Counted from the first letter of the stretch, positions 22,666-32,084 are shown. The stretch: 37,788 bases of DNA from JBIOJB01 sp044450465 (GCA_044450465.1 JBIOJB010000015.1:1-37788), one strand, 5' to 3'. Program-made: numbers and translations. Notes: generated from the letters alone by a model not told the origin.

Positions 22666-24791
22666 GAAGCTTCTCGCGCGACCGTGTTCACGTCCTTGAC
22701 CCCCTCGATCTTTTCCATCAGGCGCGACAGCTGCGCCAGGGAGTCGATCTCGACTGTCGCCGACACGACTGCAGTCTTGTCGTCGTACACGTGGACCTCG
22801 AGCGCCGCCATGTTGACCCGGTTCTCCGCCACCACGGTGGCGATGTCGCGCAGGAGGCCCTGACGGTCCCAGGCCTCGATCTTGATCGCGACGGGATATA
22901 GATGTGTGGCCTCAGCATCCCAGTCCACCGGCACCACCCGGGCGGCGTCCTGGGCGTTCACCGCGTTGACACAGTCCGCCCGATGCACTGTGACTCCCTT
23001 GCCCCGAGTTGTATAACCGACGATCGAGTCGCCGGGCACGGGCTGGCAGCAGGGGGCGATCTTTGTGAGAATCCCTTTCTCGCCGCGCACGAGCACCCGG
23101 GGCGTCGGATGGAGGTTGGGTACGAGGGGGATCGGCCGCAGGTCCGCGCCGGGTGTGTCGATGTTGAGCGACATGCGCATGACCACGGCGTGAGGTGACA
23201 GATCGCCGTAACCGATGGCCGCCAGAAAGTCGTCGGTCGTGGCGAACTTGTGCAGGCCTGCGATCTCAAAGAGCTTGGGATCCGAAAGGTCTGCAAGTGC
23301 CACCCGGTGCATGCGGTTCAGCTCCTTGTCGAGGAGGTCTCGGCCCTTGGCCACGTTCTCCTCGCGACGCTGGCTCTTAAACCACTTCCGGATGCGTTCC
23401 TTCGCGGACGCGCTCTTGACGAAGCTGAGCCAATCGCGGCTCGGGCCATGCGGAGCCTTCGAGGTCAGGATCTCAACGATCTCACCGTTCTGGAGCGCGT
23501 AATTGAGCGGGACCATTCGCCCGTTGACCTTCGCGCCGATGCAGCGGTGCCCAACCTCGGTGTGGATGCGGTAGGCGAAGTCGACAGGTGTCGCGTCTGC
23601 TGGAAGGTTGAGCACGTCGCCCTTCGGCGTGAAAACGTAGACCTCGTCCTGGAACAGGTCGATCTTGACGGTGTCGAGGAACGACTCTGCATCGCCGACC
23701 TCGCTCTGCCACTCGAGCAAGCTGCGCAGCCAGGACAGCTTCTGGTCGAAGCTCGCGTCCTTCCCTCCCTCCTTGTAAGTCCAGTGTGCGGCCACGCCGA
23801 ACTCGGCGATTCGGTGCATCTCGTGGGTTCGGATCTGAATCTCGATCGGTTCGCCGGTGTGCGTGATCACGGTGGTGTGGAGCGACTGGTAGCCGTTGGA
23901 CTTGGGCATCGCGATGTAGTCCTTGAAGCGGCCCGGCACCGGCTTCCACAGCGAGTGGACGACGCCCAGCACTCCATAGCAGTCGCGCACCGAGTCGACC
24001 TGGACCCGCATCGCTGAGAGGTCGTAGATCTCGGTGAAGTCCTTCTGCTCGCGGGTCATCTTCTGCCACACCGAGTAGATGTGCTTGGGACGGCCGGTTA
24101 TCTCGGCCTGAATGCCGACCTTCTCGAGCTCTCGGGCGAGAATCTCGCGCAAGTCCGAGACGAGGGTTTCCCGATCACGCCGTTTGCGCGCGATCCTCTT
24201 GACGACGTCCTCGAAGGCGTCAGGCTCGAGGTTACGAAACGCCAGATCCTCCAGCTCCCATTTGATCTGACCAATGCCGAGGCGGTGAGCCAGAGGTGCG
24301 TAGATGTCGAGGGTTTCGCGAGAGATCTTGCGGCGCTTTGCCTCCGGGAGCGGATCGAGCGTGCGCATGTTGTGCAGTCGGTCGGCGAGCTTGATGAGGA
24401 CGACGCGAAGGTCCTCCGCCATCGCCACCATCATCTTTCGGATGTTCTCGGCCTGCTGCTGCTGGTCGGACCTCAAAGCGATTCGGCCGAGCTTGGTGAC
24501 CCCGTCGACCAGGCGCGCCACCTCAGGCCCAAACTCGCGCTCGACCTCCTCGGCGGTCAGCGCCGTGTCCTCGACGGTGTCGTGCAGGAGCGCGGCCGCG
24601 ATGGTCGCCACGTCGAGCTCGAGGTCAGCAAGGATGGCGGCGACCTCCACCGGGTGGTTCACATACTCCTCACCGGACAGCCGGCGCTGGCCGTGGTGAG
24701 CGGTCGCGGCGCGCTCATAAGCCTTACGGATCACACGCTGACCGTCGGGATCGAGGTGGTCGGCGATCCTCAGGAGCTCAGAGACCGTCAA
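22662..24791 (-). CDS. rel: Bifunctional (p)ppGpp synthetase/hydrolase
   Basis: A 709-residue long RSH enzyme that makes and breaks (p)ppGpp. The HD hydrolase has H46, HD70-71 (LLHDTVEDT) and KLADRLHNMRTL. The synthetase has RFKDYIAMPKSNGYQSLHTT and EIQIRTHEMHRIAE; RFKD is the form found in bifunctional enzymes. A TGS domain (VYVFTPKGDVLNLP), a zinc-finger/helical region with APCCQPVPGDSIVGY, and a C-terminal ACT domain follow. All catalytic motifs are intact. The start is probably TTG 24791, though the ribosome site is weak. An MBL hydrolase gene is coupled downstream. Confidence 0.96.
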   Translation of the reverse strand: MTVSELLRIADHLDPDGQRVIRKAYERAATAHHGQRRLSGEEYVNHPVEVAAILADLELDVATIAAALLHDTVEDTALTAEEVEREFGPEVARLVDGVTKLGRIALRSDQQQQAENIRKMMVAMAEDLRVVLIKLADRLHNMRTLDPLPEAKRRKISRETLDIYAPLAHRLGIGQIKWELEDLAFRNLEPDAFEDVVKRIARKRRDRETLVSDLREILARELEKVGIQAEITGRPKHIYSVWQKMTREQKDFTEIYDLSAMRVQVDSVRDCYGVLGVVHSLWKPVPGRFKDYIAMPKSNGYQSLHTTVITHTGEPIEIQIRTHEMHRIAEFGVAAHWTYKEGGKDASFDQKLSWLRSLLEWQSEVGDAESFLDTVKIDLFQDEVYVFTPKGDVLNLPADATPVDFAYRIHTEVGHRCIGAKVNGRMVPLNYALQNGEIVEILTSKAPHGPSRDWLSFVKSASAKERIRKWFKSQRREENVAKGRDLLDKELNRMHRVALADLSDPKLFEIAGLHKFATTDDFLAAIGYGDLSPHAVVMRMSLNIDTPGADLRPIPLVPNLHPTPRVLVRGEKGILTKIAPCCQPVPGDSIVGYTTRGKGVTVHRADCVNAVNAQDAARVVPVDWDAEATHLYPVAIKIEAWDRQGLLRDIATVVAENRVNMAALEVHVYDDKTAVVSATVEIDSLAQLSRLMEKIEGVKDVNTVAREAS

Positions 24792-24866
24792 TTTGGTTCT
24801 TCAGAGTTTAGGCAGGTCCCCTCGTGAAGCGCCCCGATGACGGTCCGCTGGGGTTTTCGCTCACAT

Positions 24867-26333
24867 TCAGTAGGCCTTGGCCAGCGCCACACGATGCTTG
24901 GCCGGCCGCCCGCAGACGAGGCACTTGCCCGAGGGCTTCTCGTCGGCGTCCAGCGTGCGTATGGTGACGCCAGCCGCTTCGACCTTCATGCGACCCTCGC
25001 ATTCGGCGTCGCCGCACCAGGGAACCCACACGAACCCGCCGCGCTCCTTGAAGTGCGTGACAACCTCGCCCAACGTCGCAAGCTCAAAGGTGTTGGCCCG
25101 CATGAATTCGAGGGCGCGGTCGAAGAGCTTCTTCTGAAACGCTTCCAGCTCATCCGCGAGACGGCGACCGATGCCGGCCACGGGCACGCTCATCCGCTGT
25201 CGCGTCAGGCGGTCCACCATCTCGACCTGCCCCGCGTCCACGTCGCGAGCGCCCACGTTCAGCCTGATCGGCACGCCCTTGAGCTCCCAGTGCGCGTACT
25301 TGTCACCGGGGCGCTCGTCGCGCCAATCGACCCTATGCCGGATGCCGGCGGCCTTGAGCTCGCCCGCCCAGCCTGCGATGAAGGCCTCGACCTTGGCGCG
25401 GCTCTCCGAATCGCGATAGATGGGAACGATGACGACCTGGATGGGCGCCACCTTGGGTGGGACGACCAGACCGGAATCGTCACCGTGCGCCATGACCAGC
25501 GCGCCGACGAGGCGCGTGCTCATGCCCCATGAAGTCGAGTAGCACAGCTCACGCTCGTTGTCCTTGTTCGAAAACGAGATGTCGTAGGCCCGCGCGAAGT
25601 TCTGCCCGAAGTAGTGAGAGGTGCCCATCTGGAGCGCGAGCCCGTCCCGCATCAGGCCTTCCAGCGTCAGTGTGTAAACAGCTCCCGCGAAGGTCTCTGA
25701 CGCCGACTTCTTCCCCGACAGGATGGGAACAGCAAGCCAGTCCTCAGCGATGGACCGGTAGTAGCCGAGGATGAGGGCGACCTCGTCCATCGCCTCCTGG
25801 GCGGAGGCGTGAAACGTGTGACCCTCCTGCCACCAGAACTCGCGGCTGCGCAGGAACAGGCGCGAGCGCTTCTCCCACCGCACGACGCTGTTCCACTGGT
25901 TCGTCAGCTTCGGCAGGTCGCGATGGCTCTGGATGTACCGCCTGATGATGTGGCCGATGATCGTCTCGGAAGTGGGCCGGACGGCCAGCGGTTCTTCGAG
26001 CTCCTCCTTGGTGGCGCCGGCCTGGGTCACCCATGCGACCTCCGGGCCAAAGCCCTCGATGTGCTCGGCCTCTTTGACCAGCAGCTCGCGAGGGATGAGG
26101 AGCGGAAACGCCCAGTTCTCGTGGCCGCTCTCCTTGATCATGTCGTCGAACGCGCGCGTCATCGCCTCCCACATGGCCCAGCCATAGGGCCGGACGACCA
26201 TCAGCCCTCGAACACCCGACCAGTCGGCCATCTCGGCCTTGCGGATGACGTCGGTGTACCAGCGGTCGAAGTCGACCGACATCTTGGTGACTTCTTTGAC
26301 GAAATCCTGTTGCTCTTCCGATTCCTCGCTCAT
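24867..26333 (-). CDS. proS: Prolyl-tRNA synthetase, archaeal/eukaryote-type (ProS3)
   Basis: A 488-residue class IIa synthetase of the shorter archaeal/eukaryotic type, without the bacterial editing insertion. VRPYGWAMWEAM, RPTSETIIGHIIRRYIQSHRDLP and RSREFWWQEGHTFH form the active site. The anticodon-binding domain follows (VAPIQVVIVPIY). The C-terminal zinc domain has WCGDAECEGRMK and CLVCGRPAKHRVALAKAY, the latter ending in the typical terminal Tyr. ATG 26333 is preceded by GGGAG at eight bases, so it beats a TTG 15 bases further up. Bacteria using this form usually lack separate editing within ProRS. Confidence 0.95.
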   Translation of the reverse strand: MSEESEEQQDFVKEVTKMSVDFDRWYTDVIRKAEMADWSGVRGLMVVRPYGWAMWEAMTRAFDDMIKESGHENWAFPLLIPRELLVKEAEHIEGFGPEVAWVTQAGATKEELEEPLAVRPTSETIIGHIIRRYIQSHRDLPKLTNQWNSVVRWEKRSRLFLRSREFWWQEGHTFHASAQEAMDEVALILGYYRSIAEDWLAVPILSGKKSASETFAGAVYTLTLEGLMRDGLALQMGTSHYFGQNFARAYDISFSNKDNERELCYSTSWGMSTRLVGALVMAHGDDSGLVVPPKVAPIQVVIVPIYRDSESRAKVEAFIAGWAGELKAAGIRHRVDWRDERPGDKYAHWELKGVPIRLNVGARDVDAGQVEMVDRLTRQRMSVPVAGIGRRLADELEAFQKKLFDRALEFMRANTFELATLGEVVTHFKERGGFVWVPWCGDAECEGRMKVEAAGVTIRTLDADEKPSGKCLVCGRPAKHRVALAKAY

Positions 26334-26399
26334 GCGAATAGCTCCCAAATCTTGATCAGTTGAAAACTCGCTCGATCAACGCCCGCGGAACGGCGCGGG

Positions 26400-27536
26400 C
26401 TAGCGCGGGAGCGGGGCCGGCGCGGAGGTGTGCTCGGCGGCGATCACGTCGATCTCGGCCAGCAGTACGGGCAGAAGCTCTTCCTGGGGCACGGTCTTGT
26501 AAAGCTTACCGCGCTTGAAAATCACGCCCTTTCCACGCCCGCCGGTGACGCCGATGTCCGCGTGGCGAGCCTCGGCGGGGCCGTTCACTACGCAGCCCAT
26601 GACGGCGACGGTGATTGGCGCTTTGAGCTTGGCGATGTAGGCCTCGACGGCCTTGACGGTCGGCACCATGTCGTATTCGAGTCGGCCGCACGTGGGACAC
26701 GCGATCAAAGTCGGGCTCTCGTTGCGGAAGGCCAGGGTCTTGAGGATCTCGTGCGCGACGCGCACCTCCTCTCGCGGATCCGAGGTGGCGAGCGAGACCC
26801 GGATCGTGTCGCCGATCCCCTCGCTGAGCAGAATGCCGAGCCCCACGGAGCTCCTGATGCTGCCCGCCTCGACGGGACCTGACTCGGTGACACCGAGATG
26901 GATCGGGTAGGCCCGGGCTGCGGCGAACTTTCGGTTCGCCAGGATGTTCGTCCACACGTCCGTCGCCTTGAGCGAGACCTTGATGAACCCCGGGCCGTAG
27001 TCGAGGTCTTCCAGGATCTTGCAGTGGCCGAGAGCGACCTCGACCATCCTCTCCGCGGTGCTTTCGCGATTGTCGCGGTCGATCTGGTGCTGCTCGCGCA
27101 TGGTCTTGTGCACCTCTTCGGGCAGCGACCCGGCGTTCACCCCGATGCGAAACGGGATCTGACGATCCTTGGCGGCGGTCACCACCTTCGCGACCTTGTC
27201 GCGGTCGGGGATGTTGCCGGGATTGAGCCGCAGGCAGTGCACGCCCGCCTCGATGGCCAGCAGAGCAAGCGTGTGGTCGTAGTGGATGTCGGCGATGACC
27301 GGAAGCGGGGACTGTTTCACGATCTCCCTGAGCGCCATCGCCGCCTCCCGGTCGGGGACGGCCGGACGCACTATCTCGCAGCCTGCCTCCTGCAGCTCGT
27401 GGATCTGGCGGACTGTCGCCTTGACGTCGCGCGTGTCCGTCTTGGTCATGGTCTGGACCGCGATCGGCGCGGCACCGCCGATGACAACCCCGCCGACGTT
27501 GACGGGGATCGATTTGCGCCGGGCAACCATTGCCAT
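26400..27536 (-). CDS. ispG: 4-hydroxy-3-methylbut-2-en-1-yl diphosphate synthase
   Basis: A 378-residue iron-sulfur enzyme of the MEP isoprenoid pathway, converting MEcPP to HMBPP. The TIM-barrel part has GGAAPIAVQTMTKTDTRDV, VIADIHYDH and RLNPGNIPDRDKV. The 4Fe-4S domain has CPTCGRLEYD and GCVVNGPAEARHADIGVTG, giving the three cysteine ligands. This is the two-domain bacterial form. ATG 27536 (or ATG 27530, two codons later) starts four bases after rseP. Together with dxr it supplies precursors for uppS in the same run. Confidence 0.96.
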   Translation of the reverse strand: MAMVARRKSIPVNVGGVVIGGAAPIAVQTMTKTDTRDVKATVRQIHELQEAGCEIVRPAVPDREAAMALREIVKQSPLPVIADIHYDHTLALLAIEAGVHCLRLNPGNIPDRDKVAKVVTAAKDRQIPFRIGVNAGSLPEEVHKTMREQHQIDRDNRESTAERMVEVALGHCKILEDLDYGPGFIKVSLKATDVWTNILANRKFAAARAYPIHLGVTESGPVEAGSIRSSVGLGILLSEGIGDTIRVSLATSDPREEVRVAHEILKTLAFRNESPTLIACPTCGRLEYDMVPTVKAVEAYIAKLKAPITVAVMGCVVNGPAEARHADIGVTGGRGKGVIFKRGKLYKTVPQEELLPVLLAEIDVIAAEHTSAPAPLPR

Positions 27537-27540
27537 GGAG

Positions 27541-28605
27541 CTAGTGCACCCCTGGGAACTGGCCGGTGGCGATTCGCTGGATGTCCAGGAAGCTGATGAC
27601 CGCCGCCAGGGTCAGCAACGCGACGAGGCCCCAGCGCTGGAAGTTGAGCTCGCTGTTCCGGTCGAATGGCCGGCGACGCAGCCACTCGATCACCACGACC
27701 ACGATCCGGCCGCCGTCCAGCGCCAGGAGCGGGAGCAGGTTGGTAAATCCGAGCGCCACGGAAAGCAAGGCGACGAGAAATAGATATGTCGCCGGCCCCT
27801 GATCCACCGACTGCTTGGCCGCGTCGGCGATGCCGATCGGGCCGGTGAGGCCCTTGGGGCCGAAGAGCCCGCCCGGCACCTGCCCTGAGATCAGCGACCA
27901 CAGGCCCTGAACGATGCCCACGGTGGCCTGATAGGGAAACGTGACGCCGTCCGTCACAGCGCTCTGGACGCTGATCACGCGGCTTATGCCTACTCCGACC
28001 TGACACGCCCCCTGGTCGCAGACCGGCACCACCACGCTCTCGAATGGACGCCCGTCTGAGTGGACGCCTCCGATCACCAGTGCGGCACCAGGTGCCTTGG
28101 CCTCTGCGGCCCGCACCTGGTCAGGGCTCGTGACGTGCTGGCCGTTGACCGTGCGGATCCTGTCCCCGGCTGCGAAGCCCGCCCCGGCCGCCGGGGAGCC
28201 CGCGACCACCGCGACGACCTTGCCCGGGTCGGCGTTCAGCTGCGTCAGACCGAAGCCCGTGATGACGATCATGGCCACGAGGAAGTTCGCCGCCGGACCT
28301 CCGGCCAGGATGACGATCCGCTGCCATGCCGGTCTGGAGTGGAAGCCATTTGGATCGTCGAAGTCCCCGGCCTCCATCCCCCCCATTCGCACGTACCCGA
28401 GGATCGGCAGAGCCCGCAGGGCGTAGACGGTGCCGCCCTTGGTCACCGACCAGAGCTTCATGCCGGCGCCGATCGAGAACTCGATCACGCGCACCTTGAA
28501 CACCTTGGCGAACAGGAAGTGGCCGCCCTCGTGGGGCGCGATCAGCAGGAGGAACATTCCCCCCACTCCCACCACGTAAAGCACGGTCGACATCACCTCG
28601 CCCAT
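27541..28605 (-). CDS. rseP: Site-2 intramembrane metalloprotease RseP/RasP
   Basis: A 354-residue polytopic membrane protease. The zinc motif HEGGH lies in the first helix (IAPHEGGHFLFAK). LPILGYVRMGGM follows, then one PDZ domain (about 125-200, GDRIRTVNGQHVTS). The third ligand is in NLLPLLALDGGRI near the C terminus. The family cuts anti-sigma factors and signal-peptide remnants. The position between dxr and ispG is conserved in many bacteria. ATG 28605 is given; ATG 28593, next to a GAGG, is also reasonable and gives a more typical N terminus. Confidence 0.93.
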   Translation of the reverse strand: MGEVMSTVLYVVGVGGMFLLLIAPHEGGHFLFAKVFKVRVIEFSIGAGMKLWSVTKGGTVYALRALPILGYVRMGGMEAGDFDDPNGFHSRPAWQRIVILAGGPAANFLVAMIVITGFGLTQLNADPGKVVAVVAGSPAAGAGFAAGDRIRTVNGQHVTSPDQVRAAEAKAPGAALVIGGVHSDGRPFESVVVPVCDQGACQVGVGISRVISVQSAVTDGVTFPYQATVGIVQGLWSLISGQVPGGLFGPKGLTGPIGIADAAKQSVDQGPATYLFLVALLSVALGFTNLLPLLALDGGRIVVVVIEWLRRRPFDRNSELNFQRWGLVALLTLAAVISFLDIQRIATGQFPGVH

Positions 28606-28640
28606 CTCGGTTTCAGACTACCGGAGTGGAGGCCGAGAGC

Positions 28641-29747
28641 TCACCTCTTTGGAGCAGCGGGCTTGGCGTCCAACCTCTGCCGCACGAGATCGCGCGCCCA
28701 TCGATCGGCTTGGAGGATCTCGGCCAGAGTATCCCCGCTGCCGGTGAACTCGGCGAGGGTTTGCTCCACCACGCGCACGATCCCGGTGAACGGAATGCGT
28801 CCGCTCAGGAACGCGGTCACCGCCTCCTCGTTGGCGGCGTTGAGAACAGCGGGGTGGCCGCCACCGGCCTCGCCGGCATCGCGCGCCAGCCGAACGCTCG
28901 GAAACCTTGCCTCGTCGAGTGGGTGGAACTCGAGGCCGCTGAGCTCGGTGAGGCTCGTCGCCGGCACGGCGTCGGGCAGCCGGTCCGGAAAGCACAGGGC
29001 GACGGCGATGGGCAAACGCATGTCCGGACGCCCAAGCTGGGCTTTGAGCGACCCGTCGACGAATTCAACCAGGGAGTGGACCACGCTCTGGGGATGAATG
29101 CAGACCGTGATCGCGTCGAAGCCGATTCCAAACAGGTGATGGGCCTCGATCACCTCGAGCCCTTTGTTCATCAGAGTCGCCGAATCTACAGTCACCTTTG
29201 GCCCCATCGACCATCTCGGATGGTTCAGCGCCTGCTCGACCGTGACGCTGTCGAGATCCAGCTCGGGCCGCGCCCAGAACGGCCCTCCGCTCGCCGTGAT
29301 GATCAGCCGCCGAACGCTTTCAGGACGCTCCCCCCACAGGCACTGCCAGATCGCGCTGTGCTCCGAGTCCACCGTGCGGATCTGACCCGGCGCCGCGGCC
29401 TTCATGACCAGCGCCCCCGCCATCACGAGGACTTCCTTGGTCGCAAGCGCCACCTTCTTGCCGGCCTTGAGCGCGGCCATGGTCGGTGCGAGGGCGCGAG
29501 CACCCGGGATGGCAACCAGCACGATGTCGCAGCGCGGGTCCGTGACCATGGCCTCGACGCCCGCATCGAATTCGGGATCGCCGGCCTGGCCGCGCACCAC
29601 GTGGTCGGCCTCCCGGCCTGCCGACCTAAGACCCTGCGTGAGCCCGAACAGCCGGAGGCGCTCGGGATTGCGATCTATGACGTCTAGCGTCTGACGTCCG
29701 ATGGATCCGGTGGCGCCCAGGACGGCGACGTTGATCGGCCTCGCCAT
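28641..29747 (-). CDS. dxr: 1-deoxy-D-xylulose-5-phosphate reductoisomerase
   Basis: A 368-residue NADPH enzyme, the first committed step of the MEP pathway. The cofactor motif is GATGSIGRQTL near the N terminus. DSEHSAIWQCL, TASGGPFWAR, KVTVDSATLMNKGLEVIEAH and HPQSVVHSLVEF are the active-site blocks, and NAANEEAVTAFL lies in the C-terminal helical domain. The usual ANKE motif reads ATKE. ATG 29747 shares one base with the cdsA stop. The frame is open upstream inside cdsA and uppS, but only this start fits the family. Confidence 0.95.
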   Translation of the reverse strand: MARPINVAVLGATGSIGRQTLDVIDRNPERLRLFGLTQGLRSAGREADHVVRGQAGDPEFDAGVEAMVTDPRCDIVLVAIPGARALAPTMAALKAGKKVALATKEVLVMAGALVMKAAAPGQIRTVDSEHSAIWQCLWGERPESVRRLIITASGGPFWARPELDLDSVTVEQALNHPRWSMGPKVTVDSATLMNKGLEVIEAHHLFGIGFDAITVCIHPQSVVHSLVEFVDGSLKAQLGRPDMRLPIAVALCFPDRLPDAVPATSLTELSGLEFHPLDEARFPSVRLARDAGEAGGGHPAVLNAANEEAVTAFLSGRIPFTGIVRVVEQTLAEFTGSGDTLAEILQADRWARDLVRQRLDAKPAAPKR

Positions 29748-30589
29748 CAGAGCAGGTGGAATGCCGTCACGTAGAGGAAAACGAGAATCGGCGGGAAAAG
29801 GACCGAATCGAGCCGGTCGAGCACGCCCCCATGGCCCGGGATGAGGTGCGAGGAGTCCTTGACTTCGGCGATGCGTTTCATCTGAGACTCGACCAGGTCT
29901 CCGGCCTGCGCGCCAAAGCCGACCACCAGACCCAGCGCCAGGCCGTGCAGCAATGAGTAGCCGAGGACCGCAGAAACGCCGAAGAGCATTACCAGGATCG
30001 AACCGACCAGGCCCGCGACCGCACCCTCCACCGTCTTGCGGGGGCTGATCGAGCGGAAGAACGGGTGCCGGCCGATGCGGCTGCCCACCAGGAGCGCGGC
30101 GGCGTCGCAGGCGACGATGGCGAAGACGACGAACAGCGTCCAGATAAGGCCATGGGGCTTGGACGTGTAGAGGAGCAGGTAGTAGTTGAGAGGCATCCCG
30201 ATGTAAAGGGCGCCGGCGAGCCCCATGGCCCAGCGCTCGAGGCCCTGGCGCCTCCCGGGGACGACCAGGAAGGCCGCCAGGCCGCCGACGAGCGCCACGG
30301 ACAGAACGAGAGTCACGTCGACGTCCTTGAGGACCGTGCCGCTGAATGCAAAGAAGCCGCCCAATGGGTAGAGAAGCCAGGAAGGCGCACGCGAACCCAT
30401 CCGGTCGGAAAGGCCGCGGAACTCCCACAGCGCGAGCCCGCCGAGCAGAACCACGAGCGCATAGGCGCCGTACTCGCCCAGCAGGGCAAGACCGATGACG
30501 ATGGTCAGGATCACGAATCCGCTGAGGATTCGGATCATGAGTGTGGATGGCCGCCAGCTCCGGCGCACCGTGGCCCGCTCCGCGGTCAC
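29747..30589 (-). CDS. cdsA: Phosphatidate cytidylyltransferase
   Basis: A 280-residue integral membrane enzyme that makes CDP-diacylglycerol from phosphatidate and CTP. It has about eight hydrophobic helices. The C-terminal signature GDLVESQMKRIAEVKDSS followed by LIPGHGGVLDRLDS is diagnostic, and SPRKTVEGAVAG precedes it. The GTG start (30589-30587) overlaps the uppS stop as GTGA. The uppS-cdsA-dxr-rseP order is the classic envelope lipid cluster. Confidence 0.95.
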   Translation of the reverse strand: MTAERATVRRSWRPSTLMIRILSGFVILTIVIGLALLGEYGAYALVVLLGGLALWEFRGLSDRMGSRAPSWLLYPLGGFFAFSGTVLKDVDVTLVLSVALVGGLAAFLVVPGRRQGLERWAMGLAGALYIGMPLNYYLLLYTSKPHGLIWTLFVVFAIVACDAAALLVGSRIGRHPFFRSISPRKTVEGAVAGLVGSILVMLFGVSAVLGYSLLHGLALGLVVGFGAQAGDLVESQMKRIAEVKDSSHLIPGHGGVLDRLDSVLFPPILVFLYVTAFHLL

Positions 30590-31311
30590 CTGACCACCTG
30601 CGCCGGTTCGTCCTCGGCCGGCCGTCCGCCAAAGCGCCGCACGCGCGCGGCGTAGTCGTCAATGGCTGCTTTGAGGTCGTCAGCGCCGAAGTCAGGCCAC
30701 AACGTGTCGGTCACCAACATTTCCGCATATGCACCCTGCCAGAGGAGGAAGTTGCTCACCCTCCTCTCCCCCGCAGTGCGGATTATGAGGTCGGGGTCCG
30801 GCAGCTCGGGCTGATACATCCGCGCGGAGATCGCGGCTTCATCGATGGCGGAGGCGGGGGTGCTGTCAGCGACAAGGGTTCGGACGGCATCGACGATCTC
30901 TGCGCGGCCGCCGTAGTTGAGGCACACGTTGAGCACGCCGTGTCGATTCTGCCGGGTGAGGTTCATCGCCTCGTCCATGCGCTGGCTCATGCGGGACGAC
31001 AGCTCGTCTCGGCGGCCGCTGACAACGATGCGCACCCCACGCCGGTGCATCTCGTCGATCTCTCTTTGCATGGTCTCGTGAAACAGCCTCATCAGGGCGC
31101 GCACCTCCGCTCGGGGGCGGGTCCAGTTCTCGGTCGAGAACGCGTAGATGGACAGCACTTCGACTCCGAACGTCTCGCAGGCGTCGAGGACCCGCTTGAT
31201 CGCCCGCACCCCGGCGCGGTGGCCGAAGCTCGCGGGCCGGTTCTGTCGGCGGGCCCAGCGCCCGTTGCCGTCCATGATGATCCCGATATGCCGGGGTACG
31301 TGGGGGTCCAA
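30586..31311 (-). CDS. uppS: Isoprenyl (undecaprenyl) diphosphate synthase
   Basis: A 241-residue cis-prenyltransferase that makes the polyprenyl carrier for cell wall synthesis. IGIIMDGNGRWARRQ holds the catalytic Asp14. SIYAFSTENWTRP, LNYGGRAEIVDA and the C-terminal PDLIIRTAGERRVSNFLLWQ and TLWPDF blocks complete the fold. TTG 31311 is the only start that keeps the whole N terminus. It heads the minus-strand lipid operon and is divergent from a small plus-strand gene, so a promoter should lie in 31312-31396, though I could not fix one. Confidence 0.95.
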   Translation of the reverse strand: MDPHVPRHIGIIMDGNGRWARRQNRPASFGHRAGVRAIKRVLDACETFGVEVLSIYAFSTENWTRPRAEVRALMRLFHETMQREIDEMHRRGVRIVVSGRRDELSSRMSQRMDEAMNLTRQNRHGVLNVCLNYGGRAEIVDAVRTLVADSTPASAIDEAAISARMYQPELPDPDLIIRTAGERRVSNFLLWQGAYAEMLVTDTLWPDFGADDLKAAIDDYAARVRRFGGRPAEDEPAQVVR

Positions 31312-31359
31312 CGTGCCAAACAGAGTACTGACTGCCGCTGTACATGGGGTTCACAGCAG

Positions 31360-31387
31360 CTGACCTCCAGTTAGCGCGACCTAGACT
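31360..31387 (+). promoter_or_regulatory. Candidate promoter for the DUF6869-like gene
   Basis: CTGACC (31360-31365), a 16-base spacer and TAGACT (31382-31387) each match four of six consensus bases. The -10 ends nine bases before the ATG at 31397, the same spacing as at 19651-19666, which suggests a leaderless message. Confidence 0.35.
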
Positions 31388-31396
31388 TTGCCCGGG

Positions 31397-31738
31397 ATGG
31401 CCAACGAGGACACCGATCTCGCAGACGCGTACTGGGGTCGATCAGAGGCCGCGCATAACAGAGTCGAAAATGCCATCCGGGCCGGCGGTCGGGCTGCGGT
31501 CCTCCTGCTCGAACAGCTGGCGGCTGCGGCTCCTGACGAAGCGGCACTTTGTTCGCTGGGAGCGGGACCACTCGAGGACCTCGTCAGATGGGAGGGGGTC
31601 GCCCTTGCGGATGAACTCGATTCTGCGCTTGAGCGGCAGCCCAAGTTGCGGGTGGCCCTTCGCTGCGTTCGCGTCGGCGTGGAAACACTCGATTCCGATA
31701 TCAGTTTCCGCAAGTTCTACGGAGTGCCTGATCAATAA
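31397..31738 (+). CDS. DUF6869-like small protein
   Basis: A 113-residue cytosolic, mostly helical protein. The central LGAGPLEDLVRWEG segment (about residues 54-67) resembles the hydrophobic-GAGPLEDL motif of DUF6869 proteins, and the region before it is a helix rich in Ala and Glu. No function is known. It is a lone plus-strand gene, divergent from uppS and convergent with frr. ATG 31397 is preferred over TTG 31388. It has the look of an accessory insertion between the frr and uppS operons, which are adjacent in many genomes. Confidence 0.6.
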   Translation: MANEDTDLADAYWGRSEAAHNRVENAIRAGGRAAVLLLEQLAAAAPDEAALCSLGAGPLEDLVRWEGVALADELDSALERQPKLRVALRCVRVGVETLDSDISFRKFYGVPDQ

Positions 31739-31929
31739 CACCCTTCCCCAGTTCGTCTGGTGGGGATTCGGCGACAGGATCCATCGCGAGTCAGGCGGCG
31801 CCCCCCTAAAGACTGTTGAGCAAGAGCGACGGAGGCTCGCTGATAGGACTGGGAGGGCAATAAGCGGTGCCCCGATTGCCGGCGTGGCAGGCGCGGCCGG
31901 CGCTCGGGAGTGATACCCGCGTCGCAGGG

Positions 31930-31952
31930 GCGGCCGGATTCACTCCGGCCGC
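31930..31952 (+). terminator. GC-rich hairpin, possible terminator
   Basis: GCGGCCGGA-TTCAC-TCCGGCCGC is a perfect 9-bp stem with a 5-base loop, 190 bases past the plus-strand gene. Downstream on the plus strand is GACTCTTGTTCC, only weakly T-rich. Confidence 0.4.
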
Positions 31953-32059
31953 GACTCTTGTTCCTAACCCCTCCGAGCGTCGCGAGGAGCACTGAATCGT
32001 ATACATCCCATCCGTATACCGGAATGGGAGCAGCGCCTGCGCGAAGCGCACGCGCGATG

Positions 32060-32084
32060 AGGGAAAACCATCCGGGTTTTCCCT
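32060..32084 (-). terminator. Probable terminator after frr
   Basis: AGGGAAAACC and GGTTTTCCCT form a perfect 10-bp stem with loop ATCCG, eight bases beyond the frr stop. The A/T-rich centre would give the transcript a U-run in either direction, so it may end both the frr transcript and any plus-strand transcript. Confidence 0.6.

Noticed and set aside
29748..30662. 300-residue N-terminal extension of the dxr frame
   Set aside because: It overlaps cdsA and uppS, and the ATG at 29747 immediately precedes the NADPH-binding motif.
31899..31960. tRNA remnant near GGATTCACTCC
   Set aside because: The loop does not fit the T-loop consensus and no other arm can be folded; a simple hairpin explains it.
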